Of a stretch of DNA of 64,000 bases, positions 7,763 to 17,030 are shown piece by piece. The DNA is from Actinoplanes xinjiangensis (GTDB lineage: Bacteria > Actinomycetota > Actinomycetes > Mycobacteriales > Micromonosporaceae): the NCBI RefSeq assembly GCF_003148685.1, contig NZ_QGGR01000034.1:40283-104282 (forward strand). The letters are read 5' to 3'. Below the pieces are notes generated by a model. The model searched no databases, had not been told where the DNA came from, and saw only the letters and a program-made list of their open reading frames with translations. Numbering within the stretch: position 1 is the stretch's first letter; every line of letters starts with the position of its first letter. Both the position numbers and the translations under genes were made by a program.

Positions 7763-8479
7763 TCAGCCCGCCGACGTCAGTTCGTCCGCCGCGTCGGAGA
7801 GGAGCGCGGCGACGCGGGTCATCGCGTCGATCCGCTGCTCGATCTCCCGCGGTCGCGGGCTGAGCAGGGCGGTGACCGGCGTGTTCACCCACTCGCCGGT
7901 CACCACGTAACCGCAGCCCGGCAGGGCCTGCTCGATGCGCTGCAACAGGTCCCTGGTGAACAGCGCCGCCACCTCGGGCGTGCCGATGTCACCACCGATC
8001 AGCCGGCCGTCCGCGATCGACACCCGGCCCACCGGCAGCGGCCGGGGCAGCCGGGCCAGGTAGAACGTGTCATGGCCGCCGATGTCCCGGGTCTGGTCGA
8101 AGACGACGAACTCCACCCCGTTCGCGGTGCCGGCGACCACCGCGAAGGCGGGCGGCGCGGCGCGCAGGAACTGCTCCAGCCGGGTCGACGCGGGCAACGC
8201 GGCATCCTCCGCGCGATACGTCCAGCCGCGACGGGCCGCCAGGCGCGGCCGTCCGCGCAGCGTCCGCGTACGGGAGATCAGCTTGCCGGTCTGGACCAGG
8301 ATCGTCACCCCACCGGCGAACCCGAGGACACCGGCGGCCCCGGGCTTGTGTTCCCCGATCAGCCGGATCGCGCCGACCACCAGCAGCACGCCGATGAACA
8401 GCCAGATCACCGGCCGCCGACGGCTGCGCAACCGGGCTGGGATCGGGCTGTTCGCACCATATCTGGTCCATTCGTTCAC
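7763..8479 (-). CDS. Membrane protein of unknown function
   Basis: A 238-residue protein I cannot assign to a family. Two hydrophobic segments near the N-terminus (PVIWLFIGVLLVVGAIRLI and a weaker one ending in TILVQTG) are followed by a soluble region of about 170 residues. That region has no catalytic motif I recognise and is likely cytoplasmic. The GTG at 8479 is preferred over an upstream ATG at 8542 because GGAGGAA stands just before it. The gene is convergent with the fucose operon and lies downstream of nothing obvious on its own strand, so it may be monocistronic. Confidence 0.7.
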   Translation of the reverse strand: MNEWTRYGANSPIPARLRSRRRPVIWLFIGVLLVVGAIRLIGEHKPGAAGVLGFAGGVTILVQTGKLISRTRTLRGRPRLAARRGWTYRAEDAALPASTRLEQFLRAAPPAFAVVAGTANGVEFVVFDQTRDIGGHDTFYLARLPRPLPVGRVSIADGRLIGGDIGTPEVAALFTRDLLQRIEQALPGCGYVVTGEWVNTPVTALLSPRPREIEQRIDAMTRVAALLSDAADELTSAG

Positions 8480-8611
8480 TGGTTCCTCCGCGAGCCGGGT
8501 GCCCCTCCATACCCGTCGACGGCACTGTCCGACCCTCCACACGGTACGGTGCGCATCCGGCTCGCGACACGCCGTTCGACCGCCACGAAGGTAACGGTCC
8601 GGCGTGTGGAA

Positions 8612-11050
8612 TCAGCCCAGTACCGCCTCCACCCGGACCACCGCGCCCGGTTCAGCCGGCGGGACCAGGGTGCCCTCCACACGCTCACCGTCGACCAGCA
8701 GATGCGTGACCCGGCCACTGCCGGTCACGCTGATCTCGTAGGTGGCGCCACGGAACCCGCGGGTCGCGGTGAACCCCGGCCAGCCGGCCGGCAGCACCGG
8801 GTCGACCCGCAGACCGCCGAAGTCCGGGCGGACACCCAGGATCCACTGGCTGATGGCCACGTAGTTCCAGGCGGCGGTGCCGGTCAGCCACGAGTTCTTG
8901 GCCTCGCCGTGGGTAGGCGCGTCCCGGCCGGCGATCATCTGGGCGTAGACGTACGGCTCGCAGCGGTGCGTCTCGCTGATGTCCTCGCGGGCCGACGGGT
9001 TGAGCCGCTGGTAGTAGTCGAAAGCCCGGTCCCCGTTGCCCACCATCGCCTCGGCGATCATGATCCACGGGTTGGTGTGGCAGAAGATGCCGGCGTTCTC
9101 CTTGTATCCCGGCGGGTACGACGAGATCTCGCCCAGCTCGATGCGGTAGCTGGAGTAGGCCGGCTGCTGGAGCACGATCCCGTGCGGTGTGGCCAGCCGC
9201 TCGGCCACGCTGTCCAGCGCCTTCACGGCCAGCCCGTCCTCCAGGCCCACCCCGCCGAGCACGCACATGCCCTGCGGCTCGATGAAGATCTGGCCCTCGT
9301 CGTTCTCGCCCGAGCCGATCACGGTGCCGTGGAAGTCGTACGCCCGGCGGAACCAGGCCCCGTCCCACCCGTGCTCGGTGATCGTGCCGGCCATCTTCTC
9401 GGCCGCCGCCCGGTAGACGACCTCTTCGCCGTCCTGGCCGCGCAGTCCGGCGATCACCGCCAGTTCCTTGGCCGCCAGCACGAACAGACCGGCGATGAAC
9501 ACCGACTCGGCGACCCCGCCGGACGCGTTCTCGGTGGTCTGGAACGGCTCGCCCGGAGTGTCGGAGAAACAGTTCAGGTTCAGGCAGTCGTTCCAGTCGG
9601 CGCGGCCGATCAGCGGCAGACCGTGCGGGCCCAGCCGGTCCAGTGTGTACCGCAGCGAGCGGCGCAGGTGCTCGTAGAGCGGAACCTCGCTGCCCGGCAC
9701 GTTGTCGAACGGCACCGGCTCGTCCAGGAACGTGTGGTCGCCGGTCTCCTTCACGTAGGCCGCCACGCCCAGGATCAGCCACAGCGGGTCGTCGTTGAAG
9801 CCGTCGCCGATGTCGTTGTTACCGCGTTTCGTCAGCGGCTGGTACTGGTGGTAGGCGCCGCCGTCCTCCTTCTGCGTGGCGGCGATGTCCAGGATCCGCT
9901 CGCGGGCCCGTTCCGGGATCATGTGCACGAACCCGAGCAGATCCTGGTTCGAGTCACGGAAGCCCATGCCACGGCCGATGCCGGACTCGTAGAACGACGT
10001 CGACCGGCTCATGTTGAACGTCACCACGCACTGGTAGGCGTTCCACACGTTCACCATGCGGTTCGTGTCACCGTCCGGCGTGGTCACCTGGAGACCGTTC
10101 AGCAGTCCGTCCCAGTAGGCGCGCAGGTCGGCGTACCCCTGATCGACGACCTCGGGCCGCAGCCACCGGGAGATGACCGGCTTCACCCGGGTCTTGTTGA
10201 TCGTCTGCGAGCCCGGCGGGTCGAACTTGTCGTCCTTCGGATTCTCGGCGTAGCCGAGGACGAAGACGACCTCACGGGTCTCCCCCGGCGCGAGCCGGAG
10301 TCGCACGTGGTGGCTGCCGATCGGCTGCCAGCCGTGCGCGACCGAGTTCTTCGACAGACCGGTCTCCACCGCGACCGGCCGATCCCAGCCCCGGTAGGCA
10401 CCCAGAAACGCCTCACGCTGCGTGTCGAACCCGGCGAGCGGCTCGGAGCAGGCGAAGTAGGCGAAGTGGTCGCGGCGCTCCCGGTACTCCGTCTTGTGGT
10501 AGATCACCCCGTCGACGACCTCGACCTGGCCGGTGCTGAAATTACGCTGATAGTTCGTGGCGTCGTCCTGCGCGTCCCACAGGCAGAACTCGACCGACGA
10601 GAACAGCGACAACTCGGCATGATCGGTCCGGTCGTTGGTGACCCGGACCCGCCAGACCTCCAGCGTCTCGCCCAGCGGCGCGAAATACAGCGTCTCCGCC
10701 CGGATGCCCCGGCGGGACGAGCCGATCTTCGTGTACGACAGCCCGTGCCGGCACTCGTAGTCGTCCACTTCCCGTTCCGGGGTCGGCTGCCAGGACGGCG
10801 ACCAGTAGTCGCCGCTGACGTCGTCGCGCACGTAGACGTAACGGCCGCCCACATCGAGCGGCGCGTTGTTGTAGCGGTAACGGGTCAGCCGCCGCAGACG
10901 GGCGTCACGGTAGAACGAGTAGCCACCCGCGGTGTTGGACACGATCCCGAAGTAGGCGTCCGTGCCGAGGTAATTGATCCACGGCAGTGGCGTGTCCGGC
11001 CGTTCGATGACGTACTCGCGCTGCTCATCGTCGAAATGCCCGTAGCGCAA
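8612..11050 (-). CDS. Cellobiose phosphorylase (GH94)
   Basis: An 812-residue GH94 phosphorylase, which splits cellobiose with phosphate to glucose 1-phosphate and glucose in the cytoplasm. The N-terminus (RYGHFDD, REYVI, TPLPWINYLG) matches cellobiose phosphorylases. The general-acid Asp lies in RADWNDCLNLNCF (about residue 483), and phosphate- and sugar-site segments such as GRGMGFRDSNQDLLG and the KNSWLTGTAAWNY motif are present. The length equals that of characterised enzymes. TTG 11050 is chosen because GGGGGAGG precedes it and the family starts here; ATG 11065 and the ATG at 11128 are less likely. A CebR-type operator lies 64 bp upstream, supporting cellobiose over other beta-glucosides as inducer. 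Confidence 0.93.
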   Translation of the reverse strand: MRYGHFDDEQREYVIERPDTPLPWINYLGTDAYFGIVSNTAGGYSFYRDARLRRLTRYRYNNAPLDVGGRYVYVRDDVSGDYWSPSWQPTPEREVDDYECRHGLSYTKIGSSRRGIRAETLYFAPLGETLEVWRVRVTNDRTDHAELSLFSSVEFCLWDAQDDATNYQRNFSTGQVEVVDGVIYHKTEYRERRDHFAYFACSEPLAGFDTQREAFLGAYRGWDRPVAVETGLSKNSVAHGWQPIGSHHVRLRLAPGETREVVFVLGYAENPKDDKFDPPGSQTINKTRVKPVISRWLRPEVVDQGYADLRAYWDGLLNGLQVTTPDGDTNRMVNVWNAYQCVVTFNMSRSTSFYESGIGRGMGFRDSNQDLLGFVHMIPERARERILDIAATQKEDGGAYHQYQPLTKRGNNDIGDGFNDDPLWLILGVAAYVKETGDHTFLDEPVPFDNVPGSEVPLYEHLRRSLRYTLDRLGPHGLPLIGRADWNDCLNLNCFSDTPGEPFQTTENASGGVAESVFIAGLFVLAAKELAVIAGLRGQDGEEVVYRAAAEKMAGTITEHGWDGAWFRRAYDFHGTVIGSGENDEGQIFIEPQGMCVLGGVGLEDGLAVKALDSVAERLATPHGIVLQQPAYSSYRIELGEISSYPPGYKENAGIFCHTNPWIMIAEAMVGNGDRAFDYYQRLNPSAREDISETHRCEPYVYAQMIAGRDAPTHGEAKNSWLTGTAAWNYVAISQWILGVRPDFGGLRVDPVLPAGWPGFTATRGFRGATYEISVTGSGRVTHLLVDGERVEGTLVPPAEPGAVVRVEAVLG

Positions 11051-11113
11051 CAGGTCCTCCCCCATTGCCGTCGGAGCCACCCCACGGACTCGCCGGGTGA
11101 CAGAGAGCAGCGT

Positions 11114-11127
11114 TGGGAGCGCTCCCA
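11114..11127. promoter_or_regulatory. CebR-type operator (TGGGAGCGCTCCCA)
   Basis: A perfect 14-bp palindrome identical to the consensus bound by the cellobiose/cellotriose repressor CebR in Streptomyces. It is upstream of the cellobiose phosphorylase on the complementary strand. A possible -10 element reading TAAAAT on that strand (11137-11142) lies just upstream of it, so bound CebR would cover the transcription start. No cebR gene is in the window, so the regulator would act in trans. Confidence 0.85.
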
Positions 11128-11269
11128 TGGTCGCTCATTTTACCGCTTCGATACCTCCATGGGACCAGTCCGAAAAGATCCTTCCCTTCTTATTCGGTAC
11201 GGGCCGGACTTCCCGCCCACCGCAGCCGCCCTCCCCTGCCGTTTCGCCCCATCCGCTGCCGGGCGGAAG

Positions 11270-11310
11270 CCGGAACGGCCGCCCGAGCAAGTCTCGGACG
11301 GCCGTTCCGG
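11270..11310. terminator. Hairpin terminator downstream of the GH2 gene
   Basis: A 12-bp perfect stem (CCGGAACGGCCG with its complement at 11299-11310). Inside it is a second 5-bp stem (CCGAG/CTCGG). It starts 13 bp past the stop of the minus-strand GH2 gene. There is no clear T run, as is common in actinomycetes. It separates the GH2 gene from the downstream phosphorylase promoter. Confidence 0.7.
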
Positions 11311-11322
11311 GAACGGGTGCGG

Positions 11323-14109
11323 CTACGCGCTCCAGGGGCTGGCGACGGTCCAACTGCTGTCGGCGCTCAGCGTCAGCGGACGTTCGAATCCGGATCCGGT
11401 GCCGGAGGCGATCCAGGCCTGGGAGTCGTAGTGCCTGAGGAACCGGCCCGGGAAGTTGATCGACTCGAAGGTCACACCGGCCCCGCCCAGCCCCGGCCGG
11501 GCGCAGAACGTGGCGTCGGCCGCGAACAGCGCCGACCCGTCGTTGGCTGCCAACCGGATGCGGCTGGCGGCGTGCCGCAGATACTGCCCCGGAACGTTCA
11601 CCGACTCGAACGTGTAGCACGACGCATCGGCCAGCCCACGGCGCAGCGTGAAGGTGGCGTCGCCCTTGAGCAGGGCGCTGCTGCCGGAATTCACCACCTC
11701 GGTCCCGCCGAGGCTGTCCGCGTGCCGCAGGTACCGGTCGGTGTATCCCCAGGTGGTGACCTGAAGCGACCGGCGCACGTCGAATGGGAGCAGCACCGCA
11801 CTGCGCCACAGCGCCGGGTTAGCCACGTTCCAGGTCGCGTCCGCCGCGAACGTGCCACCGGTGTCGGCGTCGATGCGGACCAGGCCACCGGCGTGCCGCA
11901 GGTAGCGCCCGGGCAGGTTGGCCGACTCGAACGAGATCCCACCGGCCGCCAGTCCCGGCCGGCCGCACCAGGTGGCGTCCGCGGCGAACGACCCACCGGT
12001 GTCCGCGTCGACGCGCACCAGGCTGTCGGCGTGCCGCAGGTACCGGCCGGGGACGTTGACCGACTCGAACGAGTAGCACCGAGGGTCCGACAGCCCGGCG
12101 ACGGTACGGAACGACGCGTCCTGCCGAGCCCCGTCACCACTGATCACATCGGTCCGGGCCACCGAGTTCGCATGCCGCAGATGCCGATCGGTGTAGCCGG
12201 CCGTGGTGACCTGGAAGGACCGTACGTGCCCGAGGGTCAGCGGCGTCGCCGAGTTCTGGTTCTTCGAGGCCCGGATCAGGCTCGTCAGGGCGGCCCGGAC
12301 CTGGTTGGTGTCCACCTTCTGCACCTGACGGTCGTAGGTGAACAGCCCGTTGTACTCACCTTCGACGTCGGTGATCTCGGTGTAGACGAAGCCGGAGAGA
12401 CCCTTGCCGGTCATCAGCCGCTCCGAATCTCGGATCATGCCGGTGAACCGGTCGTTGAGCTGAGCGTTGCTCGACATCTGCTCGTAGGCGAAGAACTGTC
12501 CGTTGGGGCTGTACTCGTGCCCCGGCGTCCGCAGGCCGAGCCCACCGAACTCGCCGAGGATGGACACCCGCGTGGACGACGGCGACGGTGCGTCCGGTCC
12601 GGTGTAGACGTGCCAGTCGATCATGTCCCCGGTGCCCGGGTCGCCCTTGGAGGCACAGCAGTTGAAGCCGGAATGCGCGTTCATCAGCCGGGTCGGGTCG
12701 TAGTTCTCCAGATTTCGGGTGACCCGCTGGGTCTCGGCGAGGTTCCACTCGCCCCACCCCTCGTTGAACGGCACATAGGTGATGACCGCGGGCGAGAAGC
12801 GGTGCTCGTCGACGATCTCCCGGGCCTCGGTCTCGAACTGCGCGATCTGTGCGGCGGATTTGGTGTCGTCTCCGCCGGACGGGATGTCCTGCCAGACCAG
12901 CAGGCCGAGCCGGTCGGCGTGGTAATACCACCGGGCGGGCTCCACCTTGATGTGCTTGCGCACCATGTTGAAGCCCAGGTCCTTGTGTTTCTGCAGGTCG
13001 AAGGCGAGTGCCGCGTCGGTCGGAGCCGTGTACAACCCGTCCGGCCAGAAGCCCTGATCGAGGGTGCCGGCCTGGAAGACGAACTCACCGTTCACCGTGG
13101 GCCGGAGCACCCCGTTGACCAGCCTGGTGCCGACCTCGCGCATACCGAAGTAGCTGGTCACCTGGTCGACGGTCGCCCCGCTCGCGTTCCGCAGGCTGAC
13201 CCGCAGGTGGTAGAGATACGGATCGTCGGGCGACCACCGCCGGGCGTTCGGCACCGGCACGGTGAAGTCGGTGAATCCACCGGTGGCGCTGCCCACGACC
13301 GTGGTTCCGGCGAGGGACTCGGCGAAGACGCTGTGCCCGGTGACGTTCCCCCGGGTGAAGACGCGCACCCGTACGGTGTTGGCCGTGATGTTCGGATAGA
13401 TGTCGACCGAGTAGACCGACGAGACCGGGGTCGGCTCCAGCCAGACGGTCTGCCAGATCCCCGACGTCGGCGTGTAGAAGATCCCGCTCGGGTTGTCGAC
13501 CTGCTTACCGGACGGCTGCTCCTCGCCACGCCCGTTCGTGGGGTCGTAGACCCGGACCACGATCTCATTGGTACCGCCGTTGAGCTGCGGCGTGACGTCC
13601 ACCTCGAACCGGTCGTAGCCGCCCTTGTGCGTGGTCACCTGCACACCGTTGACCCACACGGTGGCCTCGTAGTCGACCGCGCCGAAGTGCAGTTGCACCC
13701 GACGGCCCGCCCAGCCCGCCGGCACAGTGAAGGTCCGCCGGTAGAACATCAGGTCACGGTTGTCGTTGCGCATGATCCCGGACAGCGCCGACTCGACCGG
13801 ATACGGCACGAGAATCCGTTCCGGCAGCGTCTGCCCGATCGGCGGGGCCGCGTTGCGGTTGACGTTGCCGGCCGGGTCGGTCGCGGGGTTGAGGAACTGC
13901 CACTCGCCGTTCAGTGACTGCCAGTCCGGCCGGGTCATCTGCGGCCGCGGATACTCCGGCAGCGGGTTGGTGGTGGAGACCTGGCTGGTCCAGGGCGTGG
14001 TGAGCGGCGGTGTCTTCGGAACGACGGCCGCCGCGGGCGCGGCGGCACCGACCAGGCCGGTGGCGGCCATGGCGAGCACCACGGAGGTACGGGCGACGAA
14101 TCGGCGCAT
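11323..14109 (-). CDS. Secreted GH2-family glycoside hydrolase with C-terminal AbfB-type repeats
   Basis: A 928-residue exported enzyme. Residues 1-30 form a Sec-like signal (MRRFVARTSVVLAMAATGL, then AAAPAAA). The GH2 sugar-binding, immunoglobulin-like and TIM-barrel domains span about 35-600. The acid/base Glu lies in FNEGWGEW (about 448) and the nucleophile Glu in ILGEFGG (about 518). Two AbfB-like (CBM42) beta-trefoils follow (about 620-923), with repeated SFESVNVPGRYLRHAD-type units, suggesting binding to arabinose side chains. Whether it is a beta-galactosidase, glucuronidase or arabinosidase-type enzyme cannot be said. ATG 14109 is chosen because TGAGGAG precedes it and the signal peptide starts there; upstream in-frame codons add an implausible leader. 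It is next to the cellobiose phosphorylase, consistent with plant cell-wall use. Confidence 0.88.
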   Translation of the reverse strand: MRRFVARTSVVLAMAATGLVGAAAPAAAVVPKTPPLTTPWTSQVSTTNPLPEYPRPQMTRPDWQSLNGEWQFLNPATDPAGNVNRNAAPPIGQTLPERILVPYPVESALSGIMRNDNRDLMFYRRTFTVPAGWAGRRVQLHFGAVDYEATVWVNGVQVTTHKGGYDRFEVDVTPQLNGGTNEIVVRVYDPTNGRGEEQPSGKQVDNPSGIFYTPTSGIWQTVWLEPTPVSSVYSVDIYPNITANTVRVRVFTRGNVTGHSVFAESLAGTTVVGSATGGFTDFTVPVPNARRWSPDDPYLYHLRVSLRNASGATVDQVTSYFGMREVGTRLVNGVLRPTVNGEFVFQAGTLDQGFWPDGLYTAPTDAALAFDLQKHKDLGFNMVRKHIKVEPARWYYHADRLGLLVWQDIPSGGDDTKSAAQIAQFETEAREIVDEHRFSPAVITYVPFNEGWGEWNLAETQRVTRNLENYDPTRLMNAHSGFNCCASKGDPGTGDMIDWHVYTGPDAPSPSSTRVSILGEFGGLGLRTPGHEYSPNGQFFAYEQMSSNAQLNDRFTGMIRDSERLMTGKGLSGFVYTEITDVEGEYNGLFTYDRQVQKVDTNQVRAALTSLIRASKNQNSATPLTLGHVRSFQVTTAGYTDRHLRHANSVARTDVISGDGARQDASFRTVAGLSDPRCYSFESVNVPGRYLRHADSLVRVDADTGGSFAADATWCGRPGLAAGGISFESANLPGRYLRHAGGLVRIDADTGGTFAADATWNVANPALWRSAVLLPFDVRRSLQVTTWGYTDRYLRHADSLGGTEVVNSGSSALLKGDATFTLRRGLADASCYTFESVNVPGQYLRHAASRIRLAANDGSALFAADATFCARPGLGGAGVTFESINFPGRFLRHYDSQAWIASGTGSGFERPLTLSADSSWTVASPWSA

Positions 14110-14402
14110 CGGACTCCTCAGGGGAACGGGCACACCGAGTTCCGCGAACATGAACCGCCTGGTCACGGCGGACATGCCGGACAACGGAGGCTGAGAGCGG
14201 ACGAACAGAACCGGGAGGACAACCGGAACCCCGCAAGACCGAACGGGCTCACACAGGGTTGAACACATTCATCCATCGCCGCCAATCCTCTGTCAAGGTT
14301 CCGAACGATTTCCGGAACCAGCACAGTGGTCGTTATTGCCGCGTGCCGCTCAAGTCGGGAGTTGCCGGGAGAGACCGGTACGCCACAGGGCAAGATCCAG
14401 GA

Positions 14403-14906
14403 ATGGGTGACTCTCCTACCGACCTCGCCGCGTTCGAGGCGACCCGCCACCGCATCCGTGAGGAACACCTGCGCCCGCCGGCCGAACGGCCACCATCCAC
14501 CGCCCGGGGCCTTCACCACACCGCCCTGATCAGCAGCGACGTGGAGCAGACGGTCCGCTTCTACCAGGACCTCCTCGGGTTTCCGCTCACCGAACTGATC
14601 GAGAACCGCGACTACCCCGGTTCGTCGCACTTCTTCTTCGACATCGGCAACGGCAACCTCCTCGCCTTCTTCGACCTACCCGGTCTGGACCTGGGCCCCT
14701 ACGCCGAGGTCCTCGGCGGCCTGCACCACCTGGCCATCTCCGTGGAGCCCTCCCGATGGGCGGAGATCGTCCAGCGTCTCACCGCCGCGTCCGTCGACCA
14801 TGCGGTCCACAGCGACGTCTCCGTCTACTTCCAGGACCCGGACGGCGCCCGGATCGAACTGATAGCCGACCCCCTCGGCGAGATGTACGGCACCAAGGTC
14901 CTCTGA
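14403..14906 (+). CDS. VOC-family (glyoxalase/dioxygenase fold) protein
   Basis: A 167-residue vicinal-oxygen-chelate protein. The core begins at GLHHTALISSDVEQTVRFYQ (about residue 36), with two beta-alpha-beta-beta-beta halves: the first ends at FFFDIGNGNLLAFFD and the second starts at GLHHLAISV and ends at DPDGARIELI. Candidate metal ligands are His at the start of each half and Glu in RIELI. It could be a glyoxalase, a dioxygenase or a resistance protein; the substrate is unknown. The start ATG has AGGA very close upstream. The following esterase gene begins 3 bp after this stop, so the two are almost certainly one operon. Confidence 0.82.
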   Translation: MGDSPTDLAAFEATRHRIREEHLRPPAERPPSTARGLHHTALISSDVEQTVRFYQDLLGFPLTELIENRDYPGSSHFFFDIGNGNLLAFFDLPGLDLGPYAEVLGGLHHLAISVEPSRWAEIVQRLTAASVDHAVHSDVSVYFQDPDGARIELIADPLGEMYGTKVL

Positions 14907-14909
14907 CCC

Positions 14910-15851
14910 ATGTCGAGCCGGAGGATGGAACTGTCGCGGATCGCGCCGGACCTGCGTGGGCCGGTGCGGCGTATGCCGACCATGCCGCTGGAGTCCGCGT
15001 GGTTCCGGCGGTTGACCCGGCTCGCACTGCCTCTGATGCGGTCGGTCACCTCCCCCGGCGTGGTGACCGAGCAGGCCATTCCCGGAGCGCCCGGAGTCCG
15101 GGTCCACCGGCCGGAGCAGGCCCGTTCGCGGGCCGCGCTGCTCTGGATTCACGGTGGTGGCCTGGTTCTCGGCGCGGCCAGGCAGGATGACCGGTTCTGC
15201 GGCGGCACCGCTGCCGAGTTGGGCATCGTCGTGGTGGCGGCCGACTACCGCCTGGCGCCCGAGTTCCCGTTTCCGACGCCACTGGACGACTGTCATCGGG
15301 CCTGGACCTGGCTGTTGCGCAACGCCGCACGGCTGGGTGTCGATCCGGGCCGGGTGATCGTCGGTGGCCAGAGTGCCGGCGGCGGCCTGGCGGCGGCGCT
15401 GGCGCAGCGGCTGCACGACGAAGACGGCGTGCAGCCGATCGCACAGTGGCTGTTCTGCCCGATGCTCGACGACCGCACGGCGGCACGCCGCGACCTGGAC
15501 GAGATAGGCCACCGGGTCTGGAACAACCGGCACAACAGGTACGGGTGGGGCGCCTACCTCGGGTCCGAACCGGGCGCGACCGGTACGGAAGAACCCCCCG
15601 CTCATGCGGTGCCGGCCCGCCGCGATGACCTGACCGGGCTGCCACCGGCGTGGATCGGCGTCGGAGACGTCGACCTGTTCCACGACGAGGACCGGGCATA
15701 CGCGGAGCGGTTGCGCGCCGCCGGCGTGCCGGCCACCTTCCACGCCGTTCCCGGCGCACCGCACGGCTTCGAGGCGTGGGCGCCGGATACGACGACCAGT
15801 CGCGACTTCATGCACGCCGGGCGACAGTGGCTGTCCGGCTTCACCGGATGA
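14910..15851 (+). CDS. Alpha/beta hydrolase, HSL-type esterase
   Basis: A 313-residue carboxylesterase/lipase of the hormone-sensitive-lipase family. It has the oxyanion-hole motif HGGG (about residue 81), the nucleophile elbow GQSAGG (about 152-157), an acid in VGDVDLFHDE and the catalytic His in APHGFE (about 290), followed by a normal C-terminus. No signal peptide is seen, so it is likely cytoplasmic. The start is 3 bp downstream of the VOC protein stop, implying co-expression and perhaps a joint detoxification or catabolic step. The convergent dioxygenase gene ends 31 bp beyond. Confidence 0.88.
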   Translation: MSSRRMELSRIAPDLRGPVRRMPTMPLESAWFRRLTRLALPLMRSVTSPGVVTEQAIPGAPGVRVHRPEQARSRAALLWIHGGGLVLGAARQDDRFCGGTAAELGIVVVAADYRLAPEFPFPTPLDDCHRAWTWLLRNAARLGVDPGRVIVGGQSAGGGLAAALAQRLHDEDGVQPIAQWLFCPMLDDRTAARRDLDEIGHRVWNNRHNRYGWGAYLGSEPGATGTEEPPAHAVPARRDDLTGLPPAWIGVGDVDLFHDEDRAYAERLRAAGVPATFHAVPGAPHGFEAWAPDTTTSRDFMHAGRQWLSGFTG

Positions 15852-15882
15852 CGCGTGGGGCGGCCCCGGCAGCCGGAGACGT

Positions 15883-16779
15883 TCAGGGGTTCACGCCGAC
15901 GCTGAGCGACAACGCGTATCCCCTGCTCACGTCACCGGTGACGGTGGCCAACTGCTTGGCGCCCGCATCGTCGCCGAAGATCATGTCGCTCTCGAGAGTC
16001 AGCCGGGCCAGGGTGGTGATCGACGCCTCGTAGCCCTTCTCCCGGTAGACCGCGTCGCAGTATTCCTTCGGGATGGCGACCTGCGAGGTGGCGACGGCCT
16101 TGGTGGAGTCCGTGATGGCGGCCTCGCCGGGGTACACCTCGAAGTGGATGTGTGGCCACCGCCCGGGGTAGCAGGCCGGGAAGATGCTGGTGAACCTCAC
16201 CTTCCCGGCCGAGTCGGCGATCTGGACGCCTCGCAGGTAGTTCTCCTCGGTGACGCCGCCGGAGTACATCGAGTAGAGGCCGGCCCGGTCGCAGTGCCAG
16301 ATGTAGACGGCGGCTCCGGCGAACGCGGCACCACCGTCGGCGAGGTCCTTGATCGACAGCTCGAGGGTCATCGGCACACCTTCGGCGATGCCACTGGCGT
16401 CGCCGAAGCTGGAGCGGATGTCGCTGCGGATGATGCCGCTCTGTTCGAGGACGTCGGGACCGTTGGAGCCGTCGCCGGGGTACGGCCCGGCCGTCTCGTC
16501 CGGGATCTCCGCCGGCGCGACCGGCGAGCCTGAGGCACCCGAGGGGGCGGAGGAGCCGGACGAGGCCGGCGAGGCGGTGGAGCCGGACGATCCGGTCGGC
16601 GAGGACGGGGAGGTGCAGGCGGCCAGGCCGAGTGCCGCCGTGCCGATGCCGAAGGCCCGCAGGAGCTGCCGCCGGCCCATCAGGGTGCCCAGGTCGAACC
16701 CGAGACCCTGGTCGAAGATCTCCTCGTCCGGGTTGGGGAGTGGACGCCCCTGATAAGCCGGATGGTGCTGTGCAGTCAC
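15883..16779 (-). CDS. Tat-exported lipoprotein of the intradiol ring-cleavage dioxygenase family
   Basis: A 298-residue protein. A twin-arginine signal (GRRQLLRAFGIGTAALGLAAC) starts near residue 35 and ends in a lipobox Cys, followed by a Ser/Ala/Pro linker of about 45 residues. The rest is the protocatechuate/catechol dioxygenase beta-sandwich, with iron-ligand candidates in the YSMYSGG Tyr region and the two His of WPHIHFEVY. Extracellular or membrane-attached intradiol dioxygenases in actinomycetes act on lignin-derived catechols. The N-terminal 35 residues before the twin arginines are unusually long for a signal. GTG 16779 is chosen because GGAGGAACC precedes it; an ATG at 16824 lacks a ribosome site. 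Confidence 0.87.
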   Translation of the reverse strand: MTAQHHPAYQGRPLPNPDEEIFDQGLGFDLGTLMGRRQLLRAFGIGTAALGLAACTSPSSPTGSSGSTASPASSGSSAPSGASGSPVAPAEIPDETAGPYPGDGSNGPDVLEQSGIIRSDIRSSFGDASGIAEGVPMTLELSIKDLADGGAAFAGAAVYIWHCDRAGLYSMYSGGVTEENYLRGVQIADSAGKVRFTSIFPACYPGRWPHIHFEVYPGEAAITDSTKAVATSQVAIPKEYCDAVYREKGYEASITTLARLTLESDMIFGDDAGAKQLATVTGDVSRGYALSLSVGVNP

Positions 16780-17030
16780 GGTTCCTCCGATGTGCCGGCC
16801 GGTGGGTGTCACGCCATCATGCAAGCACCGGAGGCTATGGACCGGCTGTGTGTGTCAGCCGGCCGCTTCGACGATGCCTGTGATGATCGATGCATGTCGA
16901 ACTTCGGGGATACCGGCACATTGAGCCGGATGCAGCCGGGGTCCAACGCGAAAGTTTCCGGAAGATTTCACCGCTCCTATGTGGATCCGCGGTAAAGTCG
17001 CTGGACATCGACACGGATCAGGGGGCACCC

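Noticed and set aside
8072..11431. A 1,119-codon plus-strand frame opposite the GH94 gene
   Set aside because: It mirrors the GH94 coding strand, its composition is Val/Arg/Gly/Asp biased as expected for a shadow, and it has no domain.
11113..13917. A 934-codon plus-strand frame opposite the GH2 gene
   Set aside because: Same reasoning: antisense shadow without start signal or motif.
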